A DNA stretch of 64,000 bases from Bimuria novae-zelandiae CBS 107.79. Taxonomy: Eukaryota > Ascomycota > Dothideomycetes > Pleosporales > Didymosphaeriaceae. The notes under the pieces are model-generated. The model saw nothing but the letters and a program-made list of their open reading frames with translations, did not search any database and was not told where the DNA came from. The DNA lies in contig ML976658.1 in assembly GCA_010015655.1 (NCBI GenBank), positions 619,030 through 683,029 of the forward strand, given 5' to 3'. The position numbers were made by a program, and so were the translations under genes. Below are positions 22,054-33,867 of this stretch, one piece after another; the stretch's first letter is position 1, and each line of letters opens with the position of its first letter.

Positions 22054-25000
22054 CTGGCAGCTTTTCTTTTATAGTAAAATAAGTGTGGATCAGGTGTACA
22101 CTTGCTGGAGAGGCTATTTGCGAAAGTTAGAAGGTAATAACTATAGTAGTTATCATAATTATTATTAGAGCTAGTTTATAGGGTCCTTACGTATTACCTA
22201 TCCGTCAACTCGTATGCGCAGCGAGTTTGTATTAATAAGAGTTTTTAGGGCTTTATTTAGCGATGTTTTTGTTATAGCGTCAACAGGGTTATCTTAGCTA
22301 TTTACCTATTAAACCTTAAATAACTCCCTTCTCTCATAGGATTGACGTAAGGCCATAATATTAATTATTAGTCGTTTTTCCTTAGTCGTTCCTAGCTTGA
22401 CAATACACTCATACAGTGAGTATGAGTCTGTACAAACTACTAGGGAGAGAGATAGCAGACTAAGCTGCTTTGTAACCATAGTAAGCGTTAAGGTAATAGA
22501 GTAGGCGAGGTCAACGCCTCCTACTATTGCGTAGATCTCTAACGCAAGGACGCTCCGGGTCACGCGTTTGCTCTTCGCGGAGCTCTAGTAAATAAGATTA
22601 CCGTGAATAGTAAACTCCGTGTTAGCAGCGTCTTCTATAGCTACTATAATTATATAGCTAATCTAACTACTTAAATCTTTGTTGTTTGCGAAGAAGCTAT
22701 TAATAAACATAAAGACTTTAGCCTAAGCCAGGTCAAGTGCCTTATAAGTAAGGCTACGATTAAGATTATTTAGTTGCCACTATAGGCGTTTATTCAACGC
22801 GTTAACGTCGTTAACGGTAGGCTCCTAAGTTTGTGCGGCAATAGAGAGGTCAAAAGTCGCCTCTAGTTAATAAATGCTCGCGATGTAGGCGCCGCGAGCC
22901 CTTTACTTAACGTACTATTATTAATAGTTAGCTAAGCTTGCGTTAATAAGCTAAATCTTCTTACCTTAATCCTTTTATCGTAGTAAGAGCTTGCCAGTGT
23001 GATTAATTAATAGGACATAGCTATTAAAAATTAATAGAGTAGTGGGTGTTAGCTTCTCCTTTAGCTTAGCTATAAACGTTAACTCCTTCTCCTCTAGGTT
23101 AGAGAAACATTCATCCGCGAGGATAAGTGTGTCGTTAGTCTGTATGCTTACTATGCTAAAGGCGTCCTAGGTAGTAGTTATAAGTAGGCATGGGTTATAT
23201 GTTAAGATCTCTATGTAAAGCTTTTCCTTGTGATAAGCGCTGTACGTTGCCTACTAATAGGTACTAGCTTTAGCTAGGCCGTATAGGGGCTTCTTAACTA
23301 TCATAACCGTGCCAGGTGGATACTTGTATTTAATTTCCTTAGGTAAGTAGGTAATAACTACTTGGTTAAGCTTTATGCGTGACTATATATATGCTTAGGT
23401 AATATCTCGCAGCCAGAGCGAGATCTCTCTATTTATTAATATAACTCTATTACGCATGAGTGAAGGAGCAATAGCTAGTATAATTTATTAGCTAGCTCGC
23501 TAGATAGTTAGCAATTAGGTAAGGATTATTACTTTACTGTCGTCTTAATAGCCTTGCACTACGAGGCGTAATTTCTTATATAGGGTAGTAGTAGTCTTGC
23601 CTTTAATTTCGCGTACTAGTTGCGACTTAAAATCTATCCTTAGTGCTTGCAGGGATCGTATTGCTTAAAGCGAAAGACTCCGTTAGTAATAAGGCTATTA
23701 ATTTCCTTATTATTTAATAGCTTAAATAGTTAGCTAGGTATAGTTATCCTTTGCTCTTTACGCAACTAAACAGAAAGTAGCTAATTAGTGTTCTCTTTAT
23801 GCGTTATGAAGACTTCTATCATGTAAGCTTCGTTAGGCGCTGTGTAAACAGTGTACGCTATAGGAGCTGTATAAGCTATCCTAGGAGGGTTCGCGCGGGC
23901 TGTAGTGGCTTTAGGCTTATTCTTGCTACCTTTAGGTTAGCCGCGTTTTTATTAAGGGAGTTTAGAAGCTTATTCTTAATGCTAGTTAGTTATACTAGTT
24001 TCGCTATCTTTGTCCTAGTTATCGTCTCCGTTATCTGGCATATCTATTAGGTGGCTATTATCCTTATTATTAATCGCTAGTGGCGTGGCTGGTTCGTTGT
24101 TTGTCGGGGAGGTATCCGTGTAGTACGGCTTAACAACTGTTGAGCGGAAATTTGTAGGGCCATGCGGTAGCTGTATTGTACAGGTCTTATTTGTTATAGT
24201 AATAAGCTTATAGGGCCCTATTTATCTATCCTTCTCGCGCCAGACGCGCACGTCGGAGTTAATAGGTAGTATAGTTATTTTAAGCGTTATAGGTCTATTA
24301 CGCGTTGCTAGCGTATTGTTAATTTGGCGCGTCTTGTATACCCATTATACCTCTCTTATAGCCTTTTTAATAACAGCAGCGCGTTAAGTAATTAATAGCG
24401 ACGGGGGAGAGTCTTCTGTTATTTGTAGGTAGGCGCCGAAGACAAGGAGCGTAGGCACTAGGCCATTAGGACCTGTAGTGTTGTTAATAGCTTTAATAGC
24501 TATTTGCAAGATAAGCTGCCTGTCTATTATTATAGGTAAATTGGCTTAAATAGTCTTAAAAGTACGTTATAATAAAGTATAGTACTGCTCTACCTTGCCT
24601 ACGCTGTTATAAGCTTCTACAGGTACTTCTTTAATATTAATTAATAGTGACTTAGCAAGTTGCTTAAATTTAGTAAAAATAAAGTTCCTGCCGGCGTTAT
24701 AGACAAGATACTTAGGCGGTCTAAGGTAGGTATTAATCTAGTAATGCCGTAGAGCGTCCTAAGTACTTGTAGCTAATGTATCTTTAAGGAAGCAAGCAGC
24801 TTAAAAGGCGATCGCGTTATTAACTACATATAGGACAGGTTTTCTATTTAGGTACATAATATTAATAATTACCTTATAGTTAAAGTCTAGGTCTAGTTCC
24901 TTAAGCTTAAATCTAAAGCGTCTAGGTGCTTTCTGATTTAGTTGGCACTGTTGGTAGTACTTAACAAGCTTGTTAATAAGCTCCTTATAGACGTTATTGT

Positions 25001-27734
25001 GGCCAGCGCGAATAAGCAAGTCGTAAAGCTAATAAGCTAATAGGTGGCTAAATTATTAGTAGAGCTGGCGTAGCTTAGTCTCTATAAGGTAGTAGCTGGC
25101 GGCTGCGGTGCGTTTAGGTTAATTTACAAGGAGCCATGGATGGCCCCATTTATATATAACTAGGTGTAGCTAGTTGCCCTAGACTAGTACGTTGCGCAGG
25201 TTGTTATATCTAACGCCTAGTCTGTCTATGTTGGCTAGATAGAGTAAGAATGGCGTATTAGTAGGTAGCACGTGGAACGTGACTTTACTAATTGCTGTGT
25301 CGACGTGTAGGGTGCCTATGGATGTAATTGCCTGGCCTCTGCCAAAGCGGATTTAGTGCTGCCTAGTTGTTGAGGTATCTATTTATAAGCTTGTGGCTGC
25401 CTATAGAGCAGTCGCTTGTAGTTTTCTAGCTATCGAGACGCCTGAGGCTCCCGTGTTAGGTATAATGCCCTAAAAGACTTTCTTATTATATTAATCCTTA
25501 AACGTAAATATAGTAGCAAGCGTGTTATCTATAGCCCTAAACGCGTTAATTCGTGTAGTCGCGTAGTATATAGCTTGGTTATTTAAGTAGGTAATTGTCT
25601 AATTACTGTTAATTATACTAGAGAACTTAGTAATAAACTAATCTCCCTTAGTTATTATTTCTATAGCGAGCATCTACTAGGCCTCGTTATTAATTTTAAT
25701 ACCTTTATACTTAGTTAGGAAAGTGTAAAAGTTAGTAACGTTAGGTTGCGCGTTATATAAGTAGGCTAACGCTGTCTAGCGAAATCTATAATAAGATTAC
25801 TTACGCTTATCCCTAGAGTGCTTTATTAACTAGTAGCTAGGTTTACTATAAATAAAGCATTTCTTTTAAGATTATAGTTGCTTAGGTGGCAGTAGCTGTT
25901 AGAAGGGTAACTCTTAAGAGTTGCCTTAATAGGGTCTATAGTTATTAACGTCTTACAGCAAGAAGCGCGACAAGAATCCTTATAATTTATTACTTTAACC
26001 TCTCCGCGAGCCTTTACCTCCGTAGGTCCTATTAGTCTAGTACTACTTATAGCTATTTGCGTTAGGGTCGTCCTTATAGGGGTGTTAGAGGTTATAGTAG
26101 TTCTAATACTCCTTATTAGTAGTATATTATATTAGGCTTAGATTGCGCGCCTTGCGCGAGCGGGTGGCAGCGCTAATAAATAAATATAGAGTAAAGTAGA
26201 GGCCTTTAAAAGTAGGCGCTAGGGCGAAAAGGGTAAGATTATAGTCCTTAATGCCGCTATACGCGTTAAGTAGTTATTCGCGTAGTACGTTATTACCTTA
26301 GTAGTTATAGCCTAGCCCGCGTTGAAGCTTCTAGAGCTTATTAATAAGTAATTAGAGAGCATTAAGACAAGATTTATTAAGGTAGGCGCTAATTATACGT
26401 GCTAGCGTGGTTGTTCTCTACTTACTAAGGTATAATTAATAATTCTCCTTATTATAGAAGTGGCTCTTTGTTATACCTATTATTATCTTAAGATTATAGC
26501 CCTAACCCGCGAGGCGGTTATAGTAGTAGTTAGACGCTCTGTCTTTTAGCATAATAGAAAAAGCTTAATCCTAGTGTTACTTAGGTAGCCCTATCTTGCT
26601 GCAATTGTCTTGGAAGATTCTAAATTTAGTGTTAAACACGTTATATAGCTTACCTCTAAAGCGCTTCTTATTGTCGTATAGCTTACAAAGGTCTGTAATA
26701 AGTTAATATGCGTTGTTAAGACGTGTGGCGTCTGTAGGGCTTTCGTGCTGTAGATAGGGGTTGTACGTATTATACTGGTTTAGCTACTACGTAGAGGATA
26801 AAGGCGCGTTGTGCTGCTAATAAGGGGGCAGGTATATAGTAGGCTATTATTTTAGTAGAGGTATAGGTTGGTAGATAGTGCGTGCTATTAGAGCTAGTTA
26901 AGGAGAAGTAAGGTGCGCAGAGGGTTATTAAGAAGATTGCTATAATAGAGGCGTATTATATAAAGGCAATGTCGCAAGATTTAAATTAAAGCGCGAGTTA
27001 AACCTCTTGTTTATTTTAAGCTAGTAAGTAACTTCTTTATTAGTCTATTCGTAATAGTCGCCCTACAGCGCTTCTGCGATATTATAGGTAATTAACTTAT
27101 TATTCTTAGCTATAAAGACGCCTTGCTTGCGTAGGTAGTCTCGTAATTTAGTAATAAGAGATTTATTACCTTTATTAAAGAGTTCTTTTAGCCATTCTTT
27201 AAAGATAACAGTTATCTGCTCCTATAGCTCATAGTCCTCCTATTCTTTGTTTCGGGAGATCCGATAGTAGAAGAGGATGTATATATTTACACTCTTTATA
27301 TTAATTTTCGTAATGTCTATATTCTTATTAACATTAAGGGGCTAGCCCTAGCTATTCTTGTTAATAAGCGCCTATTCTTCCTTCGTAAGGTAGTTAGTAA
27401 AAGGCATCGTGGGAAAGCGATTTAGAGGTCATAAAGCGTCTCTTTAAGAGAGTAAAACGCAGGTTTATTAATAGTACTATTAGCGGCGGGTACTATAGAG
27501 CGTGATAGACAGGGATTTAAGTAAACGCTTAGAGTCCTTATTACTTAGTAGTAGGCTATAACGCGCAAGCTTCCGGCGAAGGCGTAATAGACGCAAAGAC
27601 CTAGGTAAACGCTTAGGGTCTTATTAGCACATAGTTTAGGGTATCGCTATACCCCTCGTCGTGTCTCTTCTAGTTCTCCTTACTGTCTGTGGTTATCTCT
27701 TATAGCATCGACTGTGAGGGTAACCACTAATTAG

Positions 27735-27984
27735 TGTCGGTTCACAGGTAGCAAGGAATGAACAAGTAACTCTTTGTCTTTAGTATCTAGTGTCTGTATT
27801 TTCTGTGTATTCTGTAATAGTTCTATATACCTTCCTTCCAGTTCTCGTGGATGTGAGCGAGTACCAGGTGGTGTGGAGGCGAAGGGGTTTCGGTACAGTA
27901 TCAGGTTAACTAGAAGTGAGGGGGTATAAGGGTATGATTGGGTTACACAGTTCCCTTAGCGCGGAAGGCGAGGCAGTGCAGACA
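27735..27984 (-). repeat. LTR, 5' LTR in coding sense
   Basis: 250-bp partner of 21804-22053. At the five differing sites this copy carries the T/A state, and four of the five are CpA/TpG to TpA changes. Confidence 0.9.
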
Positions 27985-28201
27985 TGCTATTACTAATGTT
28001 GCCCTTTAGTAATTTTATATTTTTATAAAACGCCTTTAAGACCTGCGTTATAATAAAGATTCTATTTTACTTATTATCTAATAGCGCGTTAATTATAGGG
28101 GAGTATTTATTATTTATAGTAAAGATATTATCTTAGGCACGCTTAAAAATTATTAAATAGGCTTATAAAGCTTTTTATAGTAAAGTAATATAAGTGTCCG
28201 A

Positions 28202-28362
28202 TTACATGGTCCCTTGCATGAGTTACGTTCCTCCCTTGCATGAGATACGTTCCTCCCTTACATGAGATACGTTCCTCCCTTGCATGAGATACGTTCCTCC
28301 CTTGCATGAGATACATTCCTCCCTTGCATGAGATACATTCCTCCCTTGCATGAGATACATTC
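28202..28362. repeat. 22-bp minisatellite, about 7 copies
   Basis: Tandem unit GCATGAGATACGTTCCTCCC plus TT, repeated from about 28216 to 28362. The G/A variation in ATACGTTCC versus ATACATTCC is a CpG-to-CpA-type difference between copies. It lies inside the hAT element between the copia and pogo insertions. Confidence 0.85.
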
Positions 28363-28766
28363 CACAACAAAGCAAGGGATGACTTTATGGCTATATAGAT
28401 GCTACCTCCCACAGCAGGAGAACAGACAATCAATTAACAATCACTTTTCCATCTTATCAAGATTACCCTTCAATCTGACAATAAGATAAACACTATACTA
28501 GCGGATACTGTCGTCTTTAACTAAATTAAAGGTAAAAAAGCTAAAGAGCTTATTTTTTATTAAATACTAAGTACTATATATCTTAAAAGAGGCGCCTTCT
28601 TTTATAGGAATTATAAATTATATTTATAAAGTTATAAAGCTTACTAATAGCACCTTAATTATAAAATAAAACGTATTACTTTTTAAGTAATAACTAAGCT
28701 AATTCTTCTTTAAATTTACTAATGCTATTACTATATATAAAAGCTTTTATAATAAAGTTAATTATA

Positions 28767-30717
28767 ACGTGTTTTACAAGCGAGTGCGCATTACAAGCGA
28801 GTGCGCACCCCACCAACTTTATACACCTCTATATATAAATATCTCAACTACGTTAAGAGATAATATCTAGATATTAATAAGATAGATTAAGTAATATCTA
28901 AAGTATCTTTTTACACGTGCGTAAGTTATGCCTAGTCTCTCTGCACCTCTTGCAGCGCGCTAGGGCCGGGCGGCTACGGCCTGATTGCTCTGTATCTTGA
29001 CGCTGTTCACGCTCTATCTGCTGGTTAGCCTCCTTTTAAGCGAGTATGTCCTCTCCCTTTCCCTTTATTAAGGTCCCCTGCCTTTGTATCTGCTTTTTCT
29101 TACGCTACCTACGCTTTGTTACTACCTTATTAGCTTTCTTAAGGCTAGTGATCTGATCGCGCATTAGCTTAGCTAAGAGTATTATTACCTCTACCCCCTT
29201 CTTAAGCTAGCTAATCGCCTTAATAATTAAGGCTAGCAACGAGCTCTTATACCACCGTATATAATTACATATTAATATTAATTAAGTATTAAGCTCGTGT
29301 ACGTTGCTTAGTGTTTAAGCCTCCTAGAGAGACTCTATAGTAGCTAGAGGAGTAGGCGTACGGAGCTGCACATCTAGCTTTAATAGAATAACGTTTGGCT
29401 AGAGAGGAATAAGGCCTACACCTTAAAAGGCTAAGCAGATATTAGCTACTATAAATAATCGCGTAAAGGCTGCCTTAAAGGCTAGTAAAAACTTAAGCTT
29501 TGTAATATAGTTAATATGGTCGCGCATTAGGCTCTCGATCTAGCGGCTGTACGCGCGCTTTAATAGCGAGAAGCAGCTAATGTCAAGTGGCTATAGCAAG
29601 TAGGATAAGTGTGGCGGCATATAGAGCGTGTAGATATTATTCTCCTTATAGAGCTCTTAAAACTTGAGAGAGTAGTAGCTCTTATAGCTATTAAGGATAA
29701 GTAGCTAACGCGCCCTAACTATCTTACCCTTTATATGCTTAATAAAGTGCTTTAGCTACTTAACTTTAATCTTATTAGTTATCTAGCTATTATTACTAAT
29801 AGCGATAGCCTAGTTGCGTGGGATATCCTCCTTGTACTAGGCAGATAGGTAGTGCTAGCTAGTAAAGATAATAAATGGCGGGATAGCCTAGCTAGTAGCG
29901 TTAATTTCTTAGATTACTATCGTGCACTCGCGATTACCTGGCTAAATAGCCTTTAGCTAGCCTCTCCTCTCTAACCCTATTATAATAAGCTAAGTCATGA
30001 TCTTGCCTATTATAAAGCTAACCTCGTTAAAGTTATAGACATCCTTATTATAGATGCCGTACTTAGCCTTTATCTGCTCTATAAGCTCGAACTAGCTCCT
30101 AATTAACACAGGATCCTCGTATAGAGCTCTCTGCCTATCGTACGCTTGATTGAATCGCGTTGTGAGGCTGTCTATACGCTTGACAAAGTTGCGCGGCTAG
30201 TGGACGCTAACCTGACCTCCGCCACGCGCAGCGAGCAGCTTATTAGCCATATCACGTACAGCCGCGTACGTAGGCGCAAATCCACGCTGGTCTAGGCTGA
30301 GTATATACCTGACAATCACCTCCTCTTCTAGCTAGGTAAGCTTCTTTAAGTTGGGCTAGCAATCGCGTCGGGCAGGCTTGCTAGCGCGCTAGCGGTAGAG
30401 TATATCTCGAGAAATATTAAACGTTTGTGCAGCAACTACCTTACTCTAAAATTAATTTTGCTAAAGAGCTGATATAGCAAGGTGTATATTAGCCTCATAA
30501 GAAGCTGGCTGGGCTTTAGTTGGGGGCGCCATAGTAGGTAGAAGTTCACGCGTTGCGAAAAGTTGGTGGGGTGCGCACTCGCTTGTAATGCGCACTCGCT
30601 TGTAAAACACGTTANNNNNNNNNNTTGGGGGCGCCATAGTAGGTAGAAGTTCACGCGTTGCGAAAAGTTGGTGGGGTGCGCACTCGCTTGTAATGCGCAC
30701 TCGCTTGTAAAACACGT
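28767..30717 (-). mobile_element. Fot1/pogo-type Tc1-mariner element, RIP-inactivated
   Basis: Long inverted repeats begin ACGTGTTTTACAAGCGAGTG at 28767 and end at 30717, each with two copies of TACAAGCGAGTGCGCA. TATA on both sides is consistent with a TA target. The minus strand encodes a broken DDE_1 transposase: GIYNKDVYNFNEVSFIIGKI, ERRG-LKAI-PGNRE, GIPPFIIF, LLILNSYKSYYS and YTLYMPPHLSYLL-PLDI follow the Fot1/pogo order. Stops replace W/Q codons as expected of RIP. Apparent length is inflated by about 105 bp because of the N gap and duplicated end. Confidence 0.87.
30615..30624. other. Assembly gap (10 N) with falsely duplicated flanks
   Basis: Ten N separate two identical 95-bp copies of the pogo right end (30520-30614 and 30625-30719). 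This is the pattern of two contig ends that overlap but were not merged. Confidence 0.9.
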
Positions 30718-31628
30718 TATACCTAGTATAACATATTTAGTACTAAGTACTAATATAGAGGTCCTTAGGCGTAATAGCTTTAAGCTTATTAATAAATATT
30801 ATACTATTATATATAGCGTTATTCCTTATAAAATAATAGAGTTTGTAGGTAAAATTATACTCGCGGATAATATTAAGGATAATTTAAGCTTATATAGCGC
30901 CTATATAATTATAAAATAAAGCTTAAAAAGCTATAAGTAGGTCGCGTTACTAGTATTTAGTATCTAAAAGGCGCGTTAGTAAGGCTTAGATCTCTATTAG
31001 TTCTCCTAAATCCGTCTATCTCTAGGGTCTTAGCATGGCACTAGCACTACTTACTAATAAAGTAGGTAATAACTCCGAGAAAGTCTATATTATTTAGCGA
31101 GCTTTGTATATTGTAACTTACGCTTCTTTTACTTACTAAAGCGCTTAAAATATTTTAAATCCCCTGCTTTTTATCCCTAAGGCGCGATATTACATATTTT
31201 AAAAAGGTAGTAAGACTTATAGGTAAGGCGTAAAGTAATAAGGTTTAATTTTAAGTTAGTAAGCGCCTTATTAATAAATATACTAATATATTAAAGCTTA
31301 ATTTATTAATTACTACTTAATTTATATATACTAACTATAACTTTTCCTCTTACTAGTAAATATAAAAGACGTTACTACTATCTTCCGTAGTAATAGTAGT
31401 AGCATGTTACTATAAAGTGCTTAGTCGTTGAGCTTTAGGTAATAGTAATAAGCTAGTATCTAAATTAATGTTATAAGTCTTTTATAGGTGCTTTTTAATA
31501 TAAAAGGTGCTATTAACTATTTAATAGTAAAGGTTTCTTCTACTTATATAGTACTCCTTATAAAGAAATATCGTTAACTTTATCCCATTATTATTAATAA
31601 AATTAAGCTCCGCACTATAAGCCTAAAT

Positions 31629-32014
31629 TGTAACAGGAACAATCGCTCGTCGACACGAGAACCCTTGGCCAGTCAAGACAGGATTCGAGATCATCCGAAA
31701 ACCGACACTCATCCGTATCGGACCAATTTCGGATCTATCAGACCGATGGGGAACTACGAATCCGATTCGGACCTATTTCGGATCCATCAGACCGACGGTC
31801 AACCTATGGCAGTTATGTGCTAGCTAGCCATCTGGGAAGAGGTGTATTTAGAGGAGCTTGGGGCCTTTGTAGTTCAGTACCTTTTCCGTATCCTTTCGTA
31901 CCAGGCCTATAGGCACTTAATTCATTCGAGGCTACATTCTTATACACGCACTCCCACATGCCTCTGCTAGGAGATACGCCAACATCGATCCTTTGAGTGA
32001 CCTGCGCCGATACA
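31629..32014. mobile_element. Solo LTR, not RIP-mutated
   Basis: 386 bp of normal-GC sequence within AT-rich DNA. It begins TGTAACAGG and ends GATACA, and is flanked by the 5-bp duplication TAAAT at 31624-31628 and 32015-32019. It has no internal coding sequence and differs from the 250-bp copia LTR, so it derives from another LTR retrotransposon by LTR-LTR recombination. Confidence 0.85.
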
Positions 32015-32704
32015 TAAATAAATATAATTTAGTATTTACTTAGTATTTAAGCTCTACCCTTAATTTTATATTTAACCTATAAGGCCTTTAAGAGCTTCTT
32101 ATTATACTAAAAGTAATTTTAATTAATATTAAAATAAAAATCTAGGGCCTGTAGCTTGCCTAAGCAAGTATAAAATACTATAGAGACCTTAATTTTAGAA
32201 GGCGCTTTAGATACTAATCATAAGTTATTTAAAAACTTAAAATTTTTTACTAATATAGTAGTAGCTACCCTCGTTTTAGACGCGGCATAATAATATAGCT
32301 ATAAAAAGAAAAAGAAAAATACTTATAAAAACGTAAACTATAAGCTTTTAGTTATTATAAAATAATCTATAGTAATTAATTTACTACTAATAATTATATG
32401 TAGGTAGAAGTATAAGGTTAGTAAGACTCTATAAAAAATTCTACTTTACTAGTATTATATAAGCTTTTAGTAATAAGCTATTATCGCGCATAAAGTTAGC
32501 TAGGGATATAAGTAAAGTCTACTAATAGCACGCTAATCACCACCCGAAATCTATTAAACGTAGTACCGTACACCCGTAAGTACAGCTTCGAAAATAGCTA
32601 CGGACGGTGCCCTGTACGGGTCGAGGTGCCCGTACGTCCCTACGGCTCAATTCACCCTACGGGTCGTACTGTACGCGGCGTAGTACTGTACGTTGAAAGC
32701 GCTG

Positions 32705-33867
32705 AGTATCTCGACCGCTGCCCCAGCCAGCATTTGCATAAAAATTCGCTTACAAACAATAGAGTCTGGAGCAATGTGGATGAGCTTCTGGTGCTCCTCT
32801 GGCTAGCCCTATCACATCAAGGTGTATGTGGGCGGTGTTAATGCTATCTCTGGAAAATCAGTGGTCGATCAAGATGCCACACCGGCCCACCACAAGGAAG
32901 AGCGCCAGGCCTCGCAGGATTACCTTGTCGTTCCCGATCACCTCTGGCTCGATGGTATCGTCCACTCCGATGGAACTGTGTGCCAGTTCGTCGCCATGCC
33001 CTTCGGCGGCGGCCACTCCGTCGAGGCTCAAATGACTGGAAAGGATGCCTTCGGCGGTATCCAGATCGAGGTGACGCCGCACAAGCCTCGCCCCGCGCCG
33101 CACCCTCTCCCTCCGTGCTCGTACACTTACGAGGGACCCGGTGACTTTCGACTTTTCCTGAAGATGCTCGACGGCTACACGGCCATCATCATGACATACG
33201 AAAATGACCGGGTCGAGGTGCTCAAGTCGCGCATATACATGCACAAGAAGGGTGGAATCCCAGGGGAATAACAGCACGTAATATACGAAGGCCAGGAGCT
33301 GGAGGATGGCTACATCCTGAGCGATTACGGGATTCCGGAAGATCAGACCCTCCAGCTCACCCTACGGCTTCGCGGTGGGTATGCGGTCCGGTTTCACCCT
33401 CATATTTATGATATGAGCATCGCAGCTGGCGGTCAGATCGAGCAAGTCATCGCCAAGGATACTTACAATCATGAGTGGCTCCCCGAACAGACCACGGTCT
33501 TCAACGTGCAGATGCTCACCTCTGCCGCGTACAAAATGGTGACCGGATCCGCGCCGCCCTACAAGCCGATCGGTGCTGAGGAGTACGCCGCTCACAACAT
33601 GCCGTTCTTCAAGATGTACGAAGAGCCGAGCGGTGTTTGTGGAGACTTCGGCGCCGTGAAGTCGGTGGCGCAGCTAGACGGCGTTGAAAAGGTAGTTGTG
33701 GAGCCTCGCGTCGTCGAGATCTACAAGAATTGTAAGTTCGCCGCATACCGTGAAAAGACACAAACTAATGAAATTATGCAGACGCTCTTGTTTTGCGCTT
33801 CACCGGTCTGGTAAATCCTATGGGACCGATGCTCCCGTTTCGGACGAAGAATGACTTAAAGAAGTAG
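32705..33867 (+). pseudogene. 3' part of the split gene: ubiquitin-like domain protein
   Basis: Begins with the right target duplication (32705-32712). The next ~55 bp look like the remainder of an intron ending near CAATAG at about 32763. Coding similarity runs from AMWMSF (about 32771) through YHIKVYVGGVNAISG, DYLVVPDHLWLDGI and FVAMPFGGGHSVEAQMTGKD. A ubiquitin-fold domain follows, FRLFLKMLDGYTAIIM to LSDYGIPEDQTLQLTLRLRGG, and then about 120 more residues. A 50-bp intron (33732-33781, GTAAGT...ATGCAG) restores YKNYALVLRFTGLVNPMG and a stop at 33865-33867. Two in-frame stops, TAG 32804-32806 and TAA 33269-33271, break it. The TAA sits where ubiquitin has DQQ and reads as CAA to TAA. Confidence 0.85.

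Larger units (their letters stand above)
21804..27984 (-). mobile_element. Complete Ty1/copia LTR retrotransposon, RIP-inactivated
   Basis: Two 250-bp direct LTRs flank a 5.68-kb interior, with a perfect 5-bp target duplication TGCTA at 21799-21803 and 27985-27989. The LTRs start TGTCGG and end CAGACA on the + strand. Coding remnants are on the minus strand. At 22309-22563 a copia RNase H piece (CTDSYSLYECIVKLGTT, EKRLIINIMALRQSYERRE) is visible. At 24801-25019 a piece (CQLNQKAPRRFRFKL ... VLYVVNNAIAF) resembles the integrase Cys/core region. The order integrase then RNase H along the minus strand fits gag-IN-RT-RH. Many stops and TpA-rich sequence show RIP. It is inserted in the hAT element. 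Confidence 0.9.
20720..32704 (-). mobile_element. hAT-superfamily DNA transposon carrying three nested insertions
   Basis: The ends are 23-nt perfect inverted repeats at 20720-20742 (beginning CAGCGCTTTCAACGTACAG) and 32682-32704. They are flanked by the octamer AGTATCTC on both sides. Both subterminal regions (about 20743-20870 and 32560-32680) are rich in GTAC/CGTAC motifs. The minus strand near the left end encodes the transposase C-terminus. Subtracting the nested copia element with TSD, the pogo element and the solo LTR with TSD leaves about 3.45 kb, a normal hAT length. The interior is AT-rich and full of stops (RIP), so it is non-autonomous now. Confidence 0.92.
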
